Positions 21,510-30,713 of a stretch of DNA of 64,000 nucleotides are shown in pieces. Each line of letters starts with the position of its first letter. Position 1 is the stretch's first letter. Both the position numbers and the translations under genes were made by a program. This stretch comes from Bradyrhizobium nanningense (lineage in GTDB: Bacteria > Pseudomonadota > Alphaproteobacteria > Rhizobiales > Xanthobacteraceae), in the NCBI RefSeq assembly GCF_004114535.1, contig NZ_LBJC01000002.1, positions 124,001-188,000 of the forward strand, given 5' to 3'. The notes below the pieces were generated by a model. It did not search any database. It was not told where the DNA came from and saw only the letters and a program-made list of their open reading frames with translations.

Positions 21510-22142
21510 ATGATCGAAACCAACATCTGGCTGTTCCTGGCCGCAGCCTGTCTCATTGCCGCCGTTCCCGGACCCGGCATCTTCTACGTCGCGGCACGGA
21601 CCTTATCCGAGGGGCGCGCCAGCGGCTTTGCATCGACCGCGGGCACGGCGCTGGGCGGGCTGGTTCATGTGGTGGCGGGCAGCCTCGGCATCTCCGCAAT
21701 CATCTTCGCGAGCGCAGAATTGTTCACCGCAGTCAAATTCGTCGGCGCGCTCTATCTGGTCTGGCTCGGCATCAAGACCTTCCGCAGCGCCGGCCGCGCG
21801 CTGTCGCTCGGGAGCGAGCCAGCCAGTGACAAGCGCGCGTTCCGCGACGGCGTGCTGGTCGAGGCGCTGAACCCGAAGACCGCCGCGTTCTTCCTCGCCT
21901 TCATCCCGCAATTCCTCGATCCCGCGGGACCGAACCCCACGCTGCAATTCGTCATGTTCGGCGCGATCTCGGTGGCGTTGAACACGTTCGCCGACGTCGT
22001 CGTGGTGCTGATGGCCTCCGCAACACGCGCCCAACTGATTGGACGGCCGCATCTGATGCGGCGTCTCACCCAGGGCTCCGGCATCTTCATCGCGGGCCTC
22101 GGCCTGTCGCTGGCTCTGGTCCGACGGCCGGCGAATGGATAG
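21510..22142 (+). CDS. LysE family amino-acid/metabolite exporter
   Basis: 210 residues, about six transmembrane segments. The RhtB/LysE signature is clear at the N-terminus: ACLIAAVPGPGIFYVAARTL, followed by VKFVGALYLVWLGIKTFRSA, and LVEALNPKTAAFFLAFIPQF in the middle. Export substrate is unknown. It follows the KAS-II gene by 58 bases and overlaps the hydrolase gene by 8 bases, so the three may be one transcript. Confidence 0.9.
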   Translation: MIETNIWLFLAAACLIAAVPGPGIFYVAARTLSEGRASGFASTAGTALGGLVHVVAGSLGISAIIFASAELFTAVKFVGALYLVWLGIKTFRSAGRALSLGSEPASDKRAFRDGVLVEALNPKTAAFFLAFIPQFLDPAGPNPTLQFVMFGAISVALNTFADVVVVLMASATRAQLIGRPHLMRRLTQGSGIFIAGLGLSLALVRRPANG

Positions 22143-23025
22143 CGCCGCGATGCTCGCCCCGCAAAGCCGCTTCTACGAGTCACATGGTCTGCGGCTGCAT
22201 TACGCCGATTGGGGCAATGAGAGCGCGCCGCCTCTCATCCTGATTCACGGCGGCCGCGATCATTGCCGCAGCTGGGACGTCATCGCCCGGTCGTTGCAGC
22301 CGCATTTTAACGTGCTCGCACCCGACCTTCGCGGCCATGGCGATTCCGACTGGACCAGGGGCGGCAGCTACGCCCTGACCGAATATGTTTACGATCTCAC
22401 CCAGCTCATCCGCGTCGTCGCAGCGTCTCAGGTCACTCTGATCGGCCATTCGATGGGCGGCATGGTGAGCCTGATCTTTTCAGGATCGTTCCCCGACCAG
22501 GTCTCCAAGCTGGTCGTGCTCGACGGCGTGACCATGCTGCCGGATACGCCGAAGGCCCCAGTGCATGAGCGCATCGGCAAATGGGTCGACCAGCTCGACA
22601 AGCTGCACGACCGCACACCCCGCCGCTACACGACGCTCGAGGACGCAGCGGCGCAGATGGTGCTCCACAACAAGCGTCTGTCCCGCGATCTCGCGCTGCA
22701 CCTCGCCACCCACGGCGCCCGACGGAATGAGGACGGCAGCTACAGCTGGAAGTTCGATCCGTACCAACGCGCCTCGGCGCCGCACCGGCTCTGGCCCGAC
22801 GATCATGTCGCGCTGTGGGCCCGCATCGCCTGCCCGACGTTGCTGCTCAACGCCGGTGAGAGCTTTCTCGCGGGCGCCAGGGCGGCGGGCCTGGAGCGGT
22901 ATTTCTCGCAAGCCCGCGTCGAGACGATCGCCGGCGCCGGACACTGGCTGCAGCACGACAAGCCGCAGGAGGTGTTGGGCGAGATCCGACGGTTTCTTGG
23001 GTTGGCTGAGGAAAGCGGCGGCTAG
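22135..23025 (+). CDS. Alpha/beta hydrolase
   Basis: 296 residues. Alpha/beta-fold signs: oxyanion loop ILIHGGRDHCRSW, nucleophile elbow LIGHSMGGMVSLIF (Ser near residue 105), and the catalytic His in AGAGHWLQHDKP at the end; APDLRGHGDSDW is typical of the epoxide hydrolase/haloperoxidase-like branch. Substrate is not evident. The ATG at 22135 overlaps LysE by 8 bases; a second ATG at 22150 is also possible. Position suggests cotranscription with the exporter. Confidence 0.85.
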   Translation: MDSAAMLAPQSRFYESHGLRLHYADWGNESAPPLILIHGGRDHCRSWDVIARSLQPHFNVLAPDLRGHGDSDWTRGGSYALTEYVYDLTQLIRVVAASQVTLIGHSMGGMVSLIFSGSFPDQVSKLVVLDGVTMLPDTPKAPVHERIGKWVDQLDKLHDRTPRRYTTLEDAAAQMVLHNKRLSRDLALHLATHGARRNEDGSYSWKFDPYQRASAPHRLWPDDHVALWARIACPTLLLNAGESFLAGARAAGLERYFSQARVETIAGAGHWLQHDKPQEVLGEIRRFLGLAEESGG

Positions 23026-23033
23026 CTCGATAT

Positions 23034-23113
23034 CGTAACCCGCATGAGCGCAGCGACATGCGGGACGCCGCAAGAAAGAATCCCGGATATCGCTTCGCTC
23101 ATCCGGGCTACGC
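23034..23113. repeat. Palindromic repeat with two hairpins between convergent genes
   Basis: First hairpin CCCGCATGAGCGCAGCGACA (arm CCCGCATG / CATGCGGG), second TCCCGGATATCGC ... CATCCGGGCTACGC. Sequence of the AACCCGCATGAGCG type, different from the other families here. It lies between the hydrolase and ispE stops. Confidence 0.65.
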
Positions 23114-23131
23114 AGTATCGTTTGGAAATAC

Positions 23132-24016
23132 CTAGCTCAACGTCCCCGCATGCACCCACCAACCAGGGTGGTCGCGCCGGATCCTTTCGGCGGCGGCATG
23201 CGCTTCGTTTGCCGCGCCATAGATCGCAAAGCACGTCGCGCCGGAGCCGGACATGCGGGCCAGCTTGACGCCGGCGGAGTCGCGCAAGGCTTCGAGCACC
23301 TCGCCGATCACGGGCTGGATGCGCAGCGCAGGCGCTTCGAGATCGTTGGGGACGCGTTCGAGCACTGCGACCCAATCGGCAATCGACCCGCCCTCCTCCG
23401 GCCAGGCCGGGGCGCGGATAACGTCGGTGACGCCGACCAAGAGTTCACCGTTGCGCAGGCCGAGCTCCTGGAACACGTCCTTTGTGGCGACGGGCACGCG
23501 CGGATTGACCATCACGCAAGGCATGCTCGGCAGCTTGAGCGGCAATAGCTGCTCGCCGACGCCGGTCATGTCGCAGGCGCGCGAAACGAGGCACACCGGC
23601 ACGTCGGCGCCGGTCGCGAGCGCGACCTTCTGCAGCCTGGGATCATCGAGCGACAGATCGTTGAGACGCGCCAACAGCCGCAGCGCCGCCGCGGCGTCGG
23701 CCGAGCCGCCACCAATGCCGGCGGCCACCGGCAGCACCTTGTCGAGCGCGAACGCGCCCAGCTTCAGGCCCGGCACCGCCCCGGCGAGCAGCCTGGCGGC
23801 CTTGAGCACGAGATTGTCGGACGTATCGCCGCAAGCCGCAGCCAGCGGGCCGGTGGTGGTGAGCTTCAGCTCGCCGCCCGGCTCCAGCGTGAGCCGGTCG
23901 GCGCAATCGGCGAACGCGACCACGCTTTCGAGATCGTGATAACCGTCGGCACGACGGCCGACCACGCGAAGGCTCAGATTGACCTTCGCGCGCCCTTCTT
24001 CAATCAACGCCGGCAT
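23132..24016 (-). CDS. ispE: 4-diphosphocytidyl-2-C-methyl-D-erythritol kinase
   Basis: 294 residues; GHMP-family kinase of the MEP isoprenoid pathway. Visible: RAKVNLSLRVVGRRADGYHD at the N-terminus, the phosphate loop LPVAAGIGGGSADAAAALR, and the C-terminal MSGSGATCFAIYG. The frame is open to 24079 but the ATG at 24016 places homology at residue 9. It supplies precursors used by the prenyl synthase at 18235. It lies downstream of the TPR gene on the same strand, with a palindromic element in between. Confidence 0.95.
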   Translation of the reverse strand: MPALIEEGRAKVNLSLRVVGRRADGYHDLESVVAFADCADRLTLEPGGELKLTTTGPLAAACGDTSDNLVLKAARLLAGAVPGLKLGAFALDKVLPVAAGIGGGSADAAAALRLLARLNDLSLDDPRLQKVALATGADVPVCLVSRACDMTGVGEQLLPLKLPSMPCVMVNPRVPVATKDVFQELGLRNGELLVGVTDVIRAPAWPEEGGSIADWVAVLERVPNDLEAPALRIQPVIGEVLEALRDSAGVKLARMSGSGATCFAIYGAANEAHAAAERIRRDHPGWWVHAGTLS

Positions 24017-24046
24017 CGGCGACACGCCCCCAACTTCGCTTGATTG

Positions 24047-24097
24047 GGCGCATGATCTTGTCGGAAAACCGCTCCGCACTTTTCCGGATCATGCGCC
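24047..24097. repeat. Short palindromic repeat (GCATGATC...GATCATGC)
   Basis: Arms GGCGCATGATC and GATCATGCGCC flank TCGGAAAACCGC and TTTTCCGG inner arms. It is a compact element of about 50 bases and of a family common in Rhizobiales. It separates the TPR gene from ispE. Confidence 0.7.
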
Positions 24098-24100
24098 AGA

Positions 24101-25897
24101 CTAGCCGCCCTTGCCGTCGTCCTTCTTCTTGTCCGCCTGCGCGGCCGAAGAGTTCGAATTGTCGTCGGTCAGCCCGTTCGCGATCTTGGCCTCGATCTTC
24201 GGCAACTCGTCCGGCTCGGGCTTGAGATCGCGGGCGTGCGACCACTGGAATTTGGCTTCCAGCGTGCGCCCGACGCGCCAATAAGCATCGCCGAGATGGT
24301 CGTTGATGGTGGGGTCCTCAGGCTTGAGGTCGATCGCGCGCTCGAGATTCTTCACCGCTTCCTCGTAATTGCCGATGCGGTAATAGGCCCAGCCGAGCGA
24401 GTCGACGATGTAGCCGTCGTCGGGACGCTGCTCGACGGCGCGCTTGATCATCTTCATGCCTTCGTCGAGATTCACGCCCTGGTCGATCCAGGAATAGCCG
24501 AGATAGTTCAGGACATGCGGCTGGTCAGGCTGCAGCTCGAGCGCCTTCTTCATATCGGCTTCAGCCTTGGCCCACTCCTTGGAGCGCTCCTCGCAGATGC
24601 CGCGATAATAATACCAGACGCTGTTGGCCTTGTCGTTGCCGGCGGACAACGCATCGATGCCTTGCGAATAGGTCGCGCCGCAGTCGCCGAACTTCTTGCG
24701 GCCGCGCTCGATATTGCCGAGCGCCATGATGGCTTCGAGGTCCTTGGCATCCTCCGTGGTGACGCCCTTGAGGATCTTGATCGCCTCGTCGGTGCGGTCG
24801 GCGGAATCAAGATCAATGGCGAGCTGGATCTGCGCGTTGCGCTTGAGCGGCGAGCTCGCGGGCACGCGCTCATAGACCTTGATCGCCATCTGCGGCCGCT
24901 TCACCGATTCATAGAGATCGGCGAGCGAGAGCAGCGCCAGCGGATGCGTCGGCTGGAGGTAGAGCGAGAGCTGGAGATAGACCAGCGCCAGATCCTCGCC
25001 GCCGCGGCGGGTCAGCGTGGCGCCGATGCCGTAGAGCGCTTCGGCGGCGCCGGCCTGGGCGGAATCGACCAGCGGCGGCATCTTCTTGCCGGCCTTGGTG
25101 TCGTGCAGGCCTTCCTGGATCAGCGGATGGCGCGCGAGCTTCTTGTCGAAGGCCTGATAGACGGTAGTGGCGGCGGCGGAGTCCTTGTTGCGCGACAGCC
25201 AGCGCGCATAGGCCTCGGTCACGCGCAGCATGGAATCGTCGAGCTTGTAGGCGCGCTCGAAGCGGGTGCCGGCGTCCTTCTCCTTGCCGGAGAGTTCGAG
25301 GATCATGCCGGCGTGAAGGTCCTTGAACAGCGGATACCATTCGGGACCTGCCAGCTTGTCGATGGTGGCGACACCGCCCTTGGCATCGCCCGCACCATAG
25401 GCGGCCCATCCCGACAGCAGCGTGGCGACGAGATCGGTGATCGGACCGCGGATCGACTGGTTGATGTTGGTCTGCGCAGCCGCGTACTTCTTCACCTTGA
25501 GATCGTGCACGCCGACGACGAGACGCGCGACGCGGTTGGTCTTGTCGATGGTGAGGACGCGCTCGGCGAGCTTGACGGCTTCTTCGATGTCGCCGTCGGC
25601 GACCGAGGAGATGAAGGCGCGGTCGAGCAGCTCGTTGTTCTTCGGATCGGTGCGCAGCGCCGAGCGGTAGAACGCGGCGGCGGAGGCGGCATCGCGCTCG
25701 ACGCTGGCGTGGCGGGCGGCGAGATAGCTGCCGGCGGTGGTGAGCGACTTCAGATCGTTTCGGCTCGGAAACTGCGCCGCCGTGTCGGAGGGATGATCCG
25801 GCGTCTGCGCCAGGACCCCGCCGGGGACGGTCGCGATCGCTGTGCCCATGAGGGCGATGGCGGCAACAGTCCAGCGGTTGAAACGTTTTGAAAACAT
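24101..25897 (-). CDS. Tetratricopeptide repeat protein, secreted/periplasmic
   Basis: 598 residues with a signal peptide (RWTVAAIALMGTAIATVPGG, cleavage near VLAQT) and many TPR units, most clear in the last third: KAEADMKKALELQPDQPHVL, MIKRAVEQRPDDGYIVDSLG, AVKNLERAIDLKPEDPTIND. The tail is Asp/Lys/Ser rich. TPR stacks mediate protein-protein contacts; homologues are annotated only as TPR proteins. AAGGCGAG five bases upstream supports the start. It is probably cotranscribed with ispE downstream. Confidence 0.9.
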   Translation of the reverse strand: MFSKRFNRWTVAAIALMGTAIATVPGGVLAQTPDHPSDTAAQFPSRNDLKSLTTAGSYLAARHASVERDAASAAAFYRSALRTDPKNNELLDRAFISSVADGDIEEAVKLAERVLTIDKTNRVARLVVGVHDLKVKKYAAAQTNINQSIRGPITDLVATLLSGWAAYGAGDAKGGVATIDKLAGPEWYPLFKDLHAGMILELSGKEKDAGTRFERAYKLDDSMLRVTEAYARWLSRNKDSAAATTVYQAFDKKLARHPLIQEGLHDTKAGKKMPPLVDSAQAGAAEALYGIGATLTRRGGEDLALVYLQLSLYLQPTHPLALLSLADLYESVKRPQMAIKVYERVPASSPLKRNAQIQLAIDLDSADRTDEAIKILKGVTTEDAKDLEAIMALGNIERGRKKFGDCGATYSQGIDALSAGNDKANSVWYYYRGICEERSKEWAKAEADMKKALELQPDQPHVLNYLGYSWIDQGVNLDEGMKMIKRAVEQRPDDGYIVDSLGWAYYRIGNYEEAVKNLERAIDLKPEDPTINDHLGDAYWRVGRTLEAKFQWSHARDLKPEPDELPKIEAKIANGLTDDNSNSSAAQADKKKDDGKGG

Positions 25898-26202
25898 CAG
25901 GGCTCGCCTTGAGTTGGTAGTGCCTGGGTTTACAGCAGAGGGCCGTATCGCATGCGAACGCGGCCGGAGGCATCCGGACCCGGAACCGTCGAGCCGACAA
26001 TGCCGCTTTTGGCGCTTCGCCGCAAGGATTCGGACCGGACGCCGGCCTCCGAGAGGCCCAAATCAGCCAAGTATCCGGTCATGAGCAGCCCAAGACGCCG
26101 CTACTATGGCCTTATCGTGGCCGCGACCGGTAGCCGCGGCCCCATCCTCACGCGAACGTGCATCGGATCACCTTGTGACCCGATCCGCTTGCCCGGCCGC
26201 TC
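25898..26202. other. Intergenic region between TPR gene and ETF-QO gene
   Basis: 305 bases downstream of the ETF-QO stop and upstream of the TPR gene (both minus strand). It should hold the TPR promoter. I see no ORF with a ribosome binding site, no clear terminator and no repeat. Confidence 0.5.
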
Positions 26203-27864
26203 TTACATCGCCTCGTAGTTCGGGCCGCCGCCGCCCTCCGGGGGAACCCAGGTGATGTTACCATTGGGATCCTTCACGTCGCAGGTTTTGCAATGGACGC
26301 AGTTCTGGGCGTTGATCTGGAAACGCGGCCCCGATCCCTCCTCGATCCACTCATAGACGCCGGCCGGACAATAGCGATTCGAAGGACCGGCGAAGACGTC
26401 GTGCTCTGAAGTCTTCTGCAGGTTCATGTCCGTGACCTTCAGATGGACCGGCTGGTCCTCCTCATGGTTGGTGTTGGACAGGAACACGGAGGACAGCTTG
26501 TCGAACGAGATCTTGCCGTCCGGCTTCGGGTAGTTTTTAGGCGCGTGGCTCTTCGCCGCGTCGAGCGTGGCGCGATCGGGCTTGGCATGAGACTGGGTGC
26601 CGAACAGCGAGGCGCCGAACAGCGTGTTGCACCACATGTCGAAGATGCCGAGCCCGGCGCCGATGAAGGTGCCGAACTTCGACAAGAGCGGCTTGGCGTT
26701 GCGGACCGGGTAAAGGTCCTTGCCGACGACGGAGTCGCGCCATGCATTCTCGTATTCGACGAGCTCATCATTGGCGCGGCCAGCAACAAGCGCGGCGCTC
26801 ACATGCTCGGCGGCGAGCATGCCGGTGCCCATCGCATTGTGCACGCCCTTGATGCGCGGGACGTTGACGAATCCGGCGGCGCAGCCGATCAGCGCCCCGC
26901 CGGGGAAGCTCAGCCGCGGCACCGACTGGTACCCGCCTTCGGTGATCGCGCGGGCGCCATAGGCCAGCCGCTTGCCGCCTTCGAGCGTGGTCCGCACCGC
27001 AGGATGGTTCTTGACGCGCTGGAATTCGTCGAACGGCGACAGATAAGGATCGTTGTAGTTGAGATGGACGACGAAGCCGATCGACACCAGGTTCTCGTCG
27101 TAATGGTAGAAGAACAGGCCACCGCCGGTATCGTTCTTCAGCGGCCAGCCGACCGCGTGCTGGACCAGACCCTTCTGGTGCTTGGCGGGATCGATCTGCC
27201 AGACCTCCTTGAGGCCGATGCCGAATTTCGGCGGCTCGCTCTTGGCGTCGAGCGCGTATTTCGCGATGAGCTGCTTGGACAGGCTGCCGCGGGCGCCTTC
27301 CGCAAACAGGGTGTACTTGCCGAGCAATTCCATGCCGCGGGTAAAGGAGTCCTTCGGCTTGCCGTCGCGGCCGATTCCCATGTCGCCGGTGGCGATGCCG
27401 CGCACTGCGCCACTGTCGTCATAGAGCACTTCGGCTGCGGCAAAGCCGGGATAGATCTCGACGCCGAGCGCCTCGGCCTTCCGTGCCAGCCAGCGGCAGA
27501 CATTGCCGAGCGAGCCGATGTAGCAGTGATGGTTGTTCATCAGCGGCGGCATGACGAAATTCGGCAGCTTGATCGCGCTGGTCTCGGTGAACCAGAAGAA
27601 GCGGTCGTCCTTCACCTGGGTCTTGAGCGAGCAATCGGGATCGTCGCGCCAGTCCGGGACCAGCTTGTCGAGACCCGCCGGATCGATCACCGCGCCGGAG
27701 AGAATATGCGCGCCGACCTCGGAGCCCTTCTCCACCACGACGACGTTGAGATCGGCGTTGAGCTGCTTCAGCCGGATCGCGGCCGACAGGCCCGAGGGGC
27801 CGGCGCCGACGATGACGACGTCGAATTCCATGGATTCGCGCGGGGGAAGTTCTTCGGTGCTCAT
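26203..27864 (-). CDS. Electron transfer flavoprotein-ubiquinone oxidoreductase
   Basis: 553 residues. Passes electrons from ETF (fatty-acid and amino-acid oxidation) to ubiquinone at the inner membrane. FAD loop VVIVGAGPSGLSAAIRLKQL near residue 15; ubiquinone/FAD region YTLFAEGARGSLSKQL; C-terminal [4Fe-4S] ligands in NRYCPAGVYEW and NCVHCKTCDVKDP, followed by WVPPEGGGGPNYE, the usual family ending. Start at 27864. Divergent from the uracil-DNA glycosylase gene with a 136-base gap. Confidence 0.96.
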   Translation of the reverse strand: MSTEELPPRESMEFDVVIVGAGPSGLSAAIRLKQLNADLNVVVVEKGSEVGAHILSGAVIDPAGLDKLVPDWRDDPDCSLKTQVKDDRFFWFTETSAIKLPNFVMPPLMNNHHCYIGSLGNVCRWLARKAEALGVEIYPGFAAAEVLYDDSGAVRGIATGDMGIGRDGKPKDSFTRGMELLGKYTLFAEGARGSLSKQLIAKYALDAKSEPPKFGIGLKEVWQIDPAKHQKGLVQHAVGWPLKNDTGGGLFFYHYDENLVSIGFVVHLNYNDPYLSPFDEFQRVKNHPAVRTTLEGGKRLAYGARAITEGGYQSVPRLSFPGGALIGCAAGFVNVPRIKGVHNAMGTGMLAAEHVSAALVAGRANDELVEYENAWRDSVVGKDLYPVRNAKPLLSKFGTFIGAGLGIFDMWCNTLFGASLFGTQSHAKPDRATLDAAKSHAPKNYPKPDGKISFDKLSSVFLSNTNHEEDQPVHLKVTDMNLQKTSEHDVFAGPSNRYCPAGVYEWIEEGSGPRFQINAQNCVHCKTCDVKDPNGNITWVPPEGGGGPNYEAM

Positions 27865-28000
27865 CTGATCTCAGCCCTTGAGACGGTCCTCGGTCGTTTG
27901 CGCCCCCTTGTTTCCGATTTTTCCGGGCAGGACAACAGCGGAAATGCGTTTCGCTGGGATGCAAGGCGCCCCAAAGTGATATAAAAGTCCGACTTTCCAA

Positions 28001-28807
28001 ATGATCCCCGAACCCGCACCCACCGTCCGAGAGCTTCTTGCCTTCTATCTGGAGGCCGGAGTCGACTGCGCGCTCGCCGAGGAACCGATCGACCGCCTGG
28101 CGGAATTGGATGCTCCCCCCGCGACGCCGCGCACGGCAGCTGCGATCGAGCCACCGCGGCCGCTCGCCGCGCCGGCGGTGATGCGCGGCGAGGCCGCGCC
28201 TGCTCCCGACATCGCGATTGCCTCCGCGCGCGAGGCCGCGCGCACCGCGCCGACGCTGGAGGCGCTGCGCGAGCTGATGCAAAACTTCGAGGGCTGCGCG
28301 CTGAAGCATACGGCGACGCGGCTGGTGTTCGCCGACGGCAATCCGCAGGCACGCATCATGTTCGTCGGCGAGGCGCCGGGCCGCGACGAGGACATCGAGG
28401 GCCTGCCCTTCGTCGGGCGCAGCGGCAAGCTGCTCGATCTGATGATAGGGGCCATCGGCCTCAACCGCAGCACCGCCTACATCGCCAACGTGATTCCCTG
28501 GCGGCCGCCCGGCAATCGCACGCCGACGCCGCAGGAAACGCAAGTGTGCCTGCCCTTCATCCAGCGCCAGATCGAGCTGGTGAATCCCGACGTGCTGGTG
28601 ACGCTCGGCAACCCCTCGACGCAGACGCTGCTGGGAACGCGCGAGGGCATCATGCGCACCCGCGGGCGCTGGTTCGACTACGAAACGGGCGCGCGCACCA
28701 TCCGAGCGCTGCCGACGTTCCATCCGGCCTATCTCTTGCGCTCACCGTCCTACAAGCGGCTGGCCTGGCAGGATCTGCGGGCGATCGCGAAGGTGCTGGC
28801 GGGGTAG
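28001..28807 (+). CDS. Uracil-DNA glycosylase, family-4-like, lacking two of four cluster cysteines
   Basis: 268 residues: ~85 residues of variable N-terminus, then a family-4-like glycosylase domain with MFVGEAPGRDEDIEGLPFVG (catalytic GEAPG), IPWRPPGNRTPTP and the C-terminal FHPAYLLRSP motif. It removes uracil from DNA. Canonical family 4 binds [4Fe-4S] with four Cys. Here the C-x2-C pair is FEGC (Phe96, Cys99), the third position is Trp167 (NVIPWRPPG), and only Cys183 (QVCLPF) matches, so a cluster is unlikely. From memory, a distinct cluster-free UDG class has been described in Bradyrhizobium diazoefficiens; this may be its ortholog. Confidence 0.88.
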   Translation: MIPEPAPTVRELLAFYLEAGVDCALAEEPIDRLAELDAPPATPRTAAAIEPPRPLAAPAVMRGEAAPAPDIAIASAREAARTAPTLEALRELMQNFEGCALKHTATRLVFADGNPQARIMFVGEAPGRDEDIEGLPFVGRSGKLLDLMIGAIGLNRSTAYIANVIPWRPPGNRTPTPQETQVCLPFIQRQIELVNPDVLVTLGNPSTQTLLGTREGIMRTRGRWFDYETGARTIRALPTFHPAYLLRSPSYKRLAWQDLRAIAKVLAG

Positions 28808-28812
28808 CGAGC

Positions 28813-28953
28813 TCTCGTGTCCCGGACGCGGTGCGGCACGCAGTGACGCTCCGCAGAGCCGGGATCCAGAAAGCTACACAGCACCCTAAGGAAGCATGGG
28901 CCCCGGCTCTGCAGCGCATCATTTCGTGCTGCGCAGCGTCCGGGGCACGAGAC
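28813..28953. repeat. Palindromic repeat (TCGTGTCCCGG / CCGGGGCACGAGAC family)
   Basis: Same arms and GGGCCCCGGCTCTGCAGCGCA core as the element at 12312. It lies five bases after the UDG stop codon, between convergent genes. Confidence 0.8.
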
Positions 28954-28958
28954 TTACC

Positions 28959-30467
28959 TTACGTCCCCTTCGGCCGCACGATGGCCCAGCCGATGCGCAG
29001 GAGCTGCTGGCGTCCGGTCACCAGCCATTCGAAGGCACGCGGCACTTCGGGCACGATGCCGGGAAAGCGCTTGAGGATGTCCGGCGGCGGGGTGCCGGCG
29101 GTGTCGGAAGCGCGCCAGACCACGACGCCGCCGGTCTCGCTGAACTTGGCCTGATTGATCCACGGCGTGCGCGCAGGGTCGGCGTCGATGAAAAGATGGG
29201 GCCGGCCGGAATGCAGCGTGATCAGGCTCGCAAGCTGTGTCTCGCCGGCAACTGCGCGGAGGCGCTGGTTGGTGCGGCGGGCAAAGCTGTCGTCGAAGAA
29301 GCCCGAGATCGCGCGCGCCGGCATCGAGGTCGCGATCTCCGTGCTGCCGGTCCAGGGCAGCAGCAGGACGCCGAGCACGACGCCGACGGCCGGGGCCACG
29401 ACGGCCGCGGACCACACCATGCGCAGCATCCGCGCGCGGCGCATCGCAATGAGATCGCCGGCCGCGACCACCACGGCCAGCCCGGACACGACCAGCACGA
29501 CGCCAGGGCCGCCGACGACGGAGTCGAGCCCGAGCAGGCCGGAGATCAGCACCCCGCCCAGCACCGGGGCCAGCGCGAAGAAATAGACGAAGTTGCGCGC
29601 CAGCGGCTCGACCGGCGGTCGGTAGATGATCGGCGGCTCCTCACCCTTGCCGGCAAACAGGCCGGTGTTGAGGAAGGTCAGCGCCGGAATCGCGGCGGCC
29701 CCGAGCACGAGGCCGCCGAGCAGCCAGGCCACGTGCAGGGCGCGGGCACTCAGCTCGGAGATTTGCGGCAGGGCCGGCATCGCAAGCGTCTCCGCCCGCA
29801 TCAGCCAGGCCGCATAGGGCAGCGCCAGCACCGCGACGACGATCAGCGCGAACAGCGGATCGAGCGCGCGCAGCGTCCGGCGGCCGCCGGCGGTCGAGAC
29901 CGCGAACACGACGAGCAGCAACAGCAGAAAGATCGCCGCGGGCGTCGTCAGCAACAAGAGGCCGGCCTCGATCGACCAGGCAAACCAGGCATTGCCGCGA
30001 CGCTGGCCGATGATCTGCCAGGAATGCAGCAGCAGCAGCGCCCACAGCGGCCGGGCCAGGACGAGGGGGCCGAAATCGAGCGCCGACGAGGAGAAGGCGA
30101 GCACCGTCATGGTCAAGAGCACGGCGAGCACCGCCTGCTGCGAGCCGATTACGGCGCGGGACAGATGATAGAGCGCAATGAAAGTCGCGATCTCGCACAG
30201 CTCGGCCAGCACATAGACGCCGAGCATGTGGCCGCCCGCGGCGCGATAGGCGATGTCGGCGAGCCAAACCGGCAAGGGCGGACCGAGGTCGGTGCCGACC
30301 TGATATTCGCGTCCGAAAGCCAGGAGCGTCGCGAGGGTACCGGGCGGGCTGCGGTAGAACACCAGCGCCACGAACAGCCACATCGCGGCCTGGAGCAGCA
30401 CGACGATCCACACGATCAGCCGCGGCCGGGCGCGGATGAGCTCGATGACCAGGGAGGTAAACCGCAT
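28959..30467 (-). CDS. PMT/ArnT-like membrane glycosyltransferase
   Basis: 502 residues with about ten hydrophobic segments followed by a soluble C-terminal part. The first periplasmic loop, FGREYQVGTDLGPPLPVWLA, resembles the acidic loop of the PMT_2 (GT39/ArnT) family, which transfers sugars from polyprenyl phosphate. Substrate is unknown. The frame stays open upstream to 30635 through a palindromic repeat; I start at ATG 30467, just before the first membrane segment (LIVWIVVLLQAAMWLFVAL). Confidence 0.75.
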   Translation of the reverse strand: MRFTSLVIELIRARPRLIVWIVVLLQAAMWLFVALVFYRSPPGTLATLLAFGREYQVGTDLGPPLPVWLADIAYRAAGGHMLGVYVLAELCEIATFIALYHLSRAVIGSQQAVLAVLLTMTVLAFSSSALDFGPLVLARPLWALLLLHSWQIIGQRRGNAWFAWSIEAGLLLLTTPAAIFLLLLLVVFAVSTAGGRRTLRALDPLFALIVVAVLALPYAAWLMRAETLAMPALPQISELSARALHVAWLLGGLVLGAAAIPALTFLNTGLFAGKGEEPPIIYRPPVEPLARNFVYFFALAPVLGGVLISGLLGLDSVVGGPGVVLVVSGLAVVVAAGDLIAMRRARMLRMVWSAAVVAPAVGVVLGVLLLPWTGSTEIATSMPARAISGFFDDSFARRTNQRLRAVAGETQLASLITLHSGRPHLFIDADPARTPWINQAKFSETGGVVVWRASDTAGTPPPDILKRFPGIVPEVPRAFEWLVTGRQQLLRIGWAIVRPKGT

Positions 30468-30566
30468 GCAACGCCCGAAAGATGCAGCCAACCCATCCAG
30501 CCGGCCTATTCGCTCACATCTGTTTTGATAAAGGGCGTCACGCGTTGTGGCAACGACGGTTTGCTC

Positions 30567-30688
30567 GTCATGCCCGGGCTTGTCCCGCCTGCGCGGGCGA
30601 AGCCGCTCCGGCGCGGCGAAGGCCCGGGCATCCACGTTCTTCGTGCAGCAGCAAAGACGTGGATGGCCGGATCAGGCCCGGCCATGAC
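30567..30688. repeat. Palindromic repeat (GGCCGGGCTTGTCCCGGCC family, extended)
   Basis: Ends GTCATGCCCGGGCTTGTCCC and CAGGCCCGGCCATGAC, with CATCCACGTT and ACGTGGATGG as inner arms; an additional GCCTGCGCGGGCGAAGCCGC segment lengthens it. Upstream of the glycosyltransferase. Confidence 0.8.
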
Positions 30689-30713
30689 GGAGAGAGAGAG
30701 CTGGGTTAGGTAC

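Noticed and set aside
24236..25891. Plus-strand frame opposite the TPR gene
   Set aside because: Antisense shadow; the minus-strand product has a signal peptide and TPR units.
30468..30635. Upstream extension of the membrane glycosyltransferase
   Set aside because: The extra codons translate part of a palindromic repeat; the ATG at 30467 directly precedes the first membrane segment.
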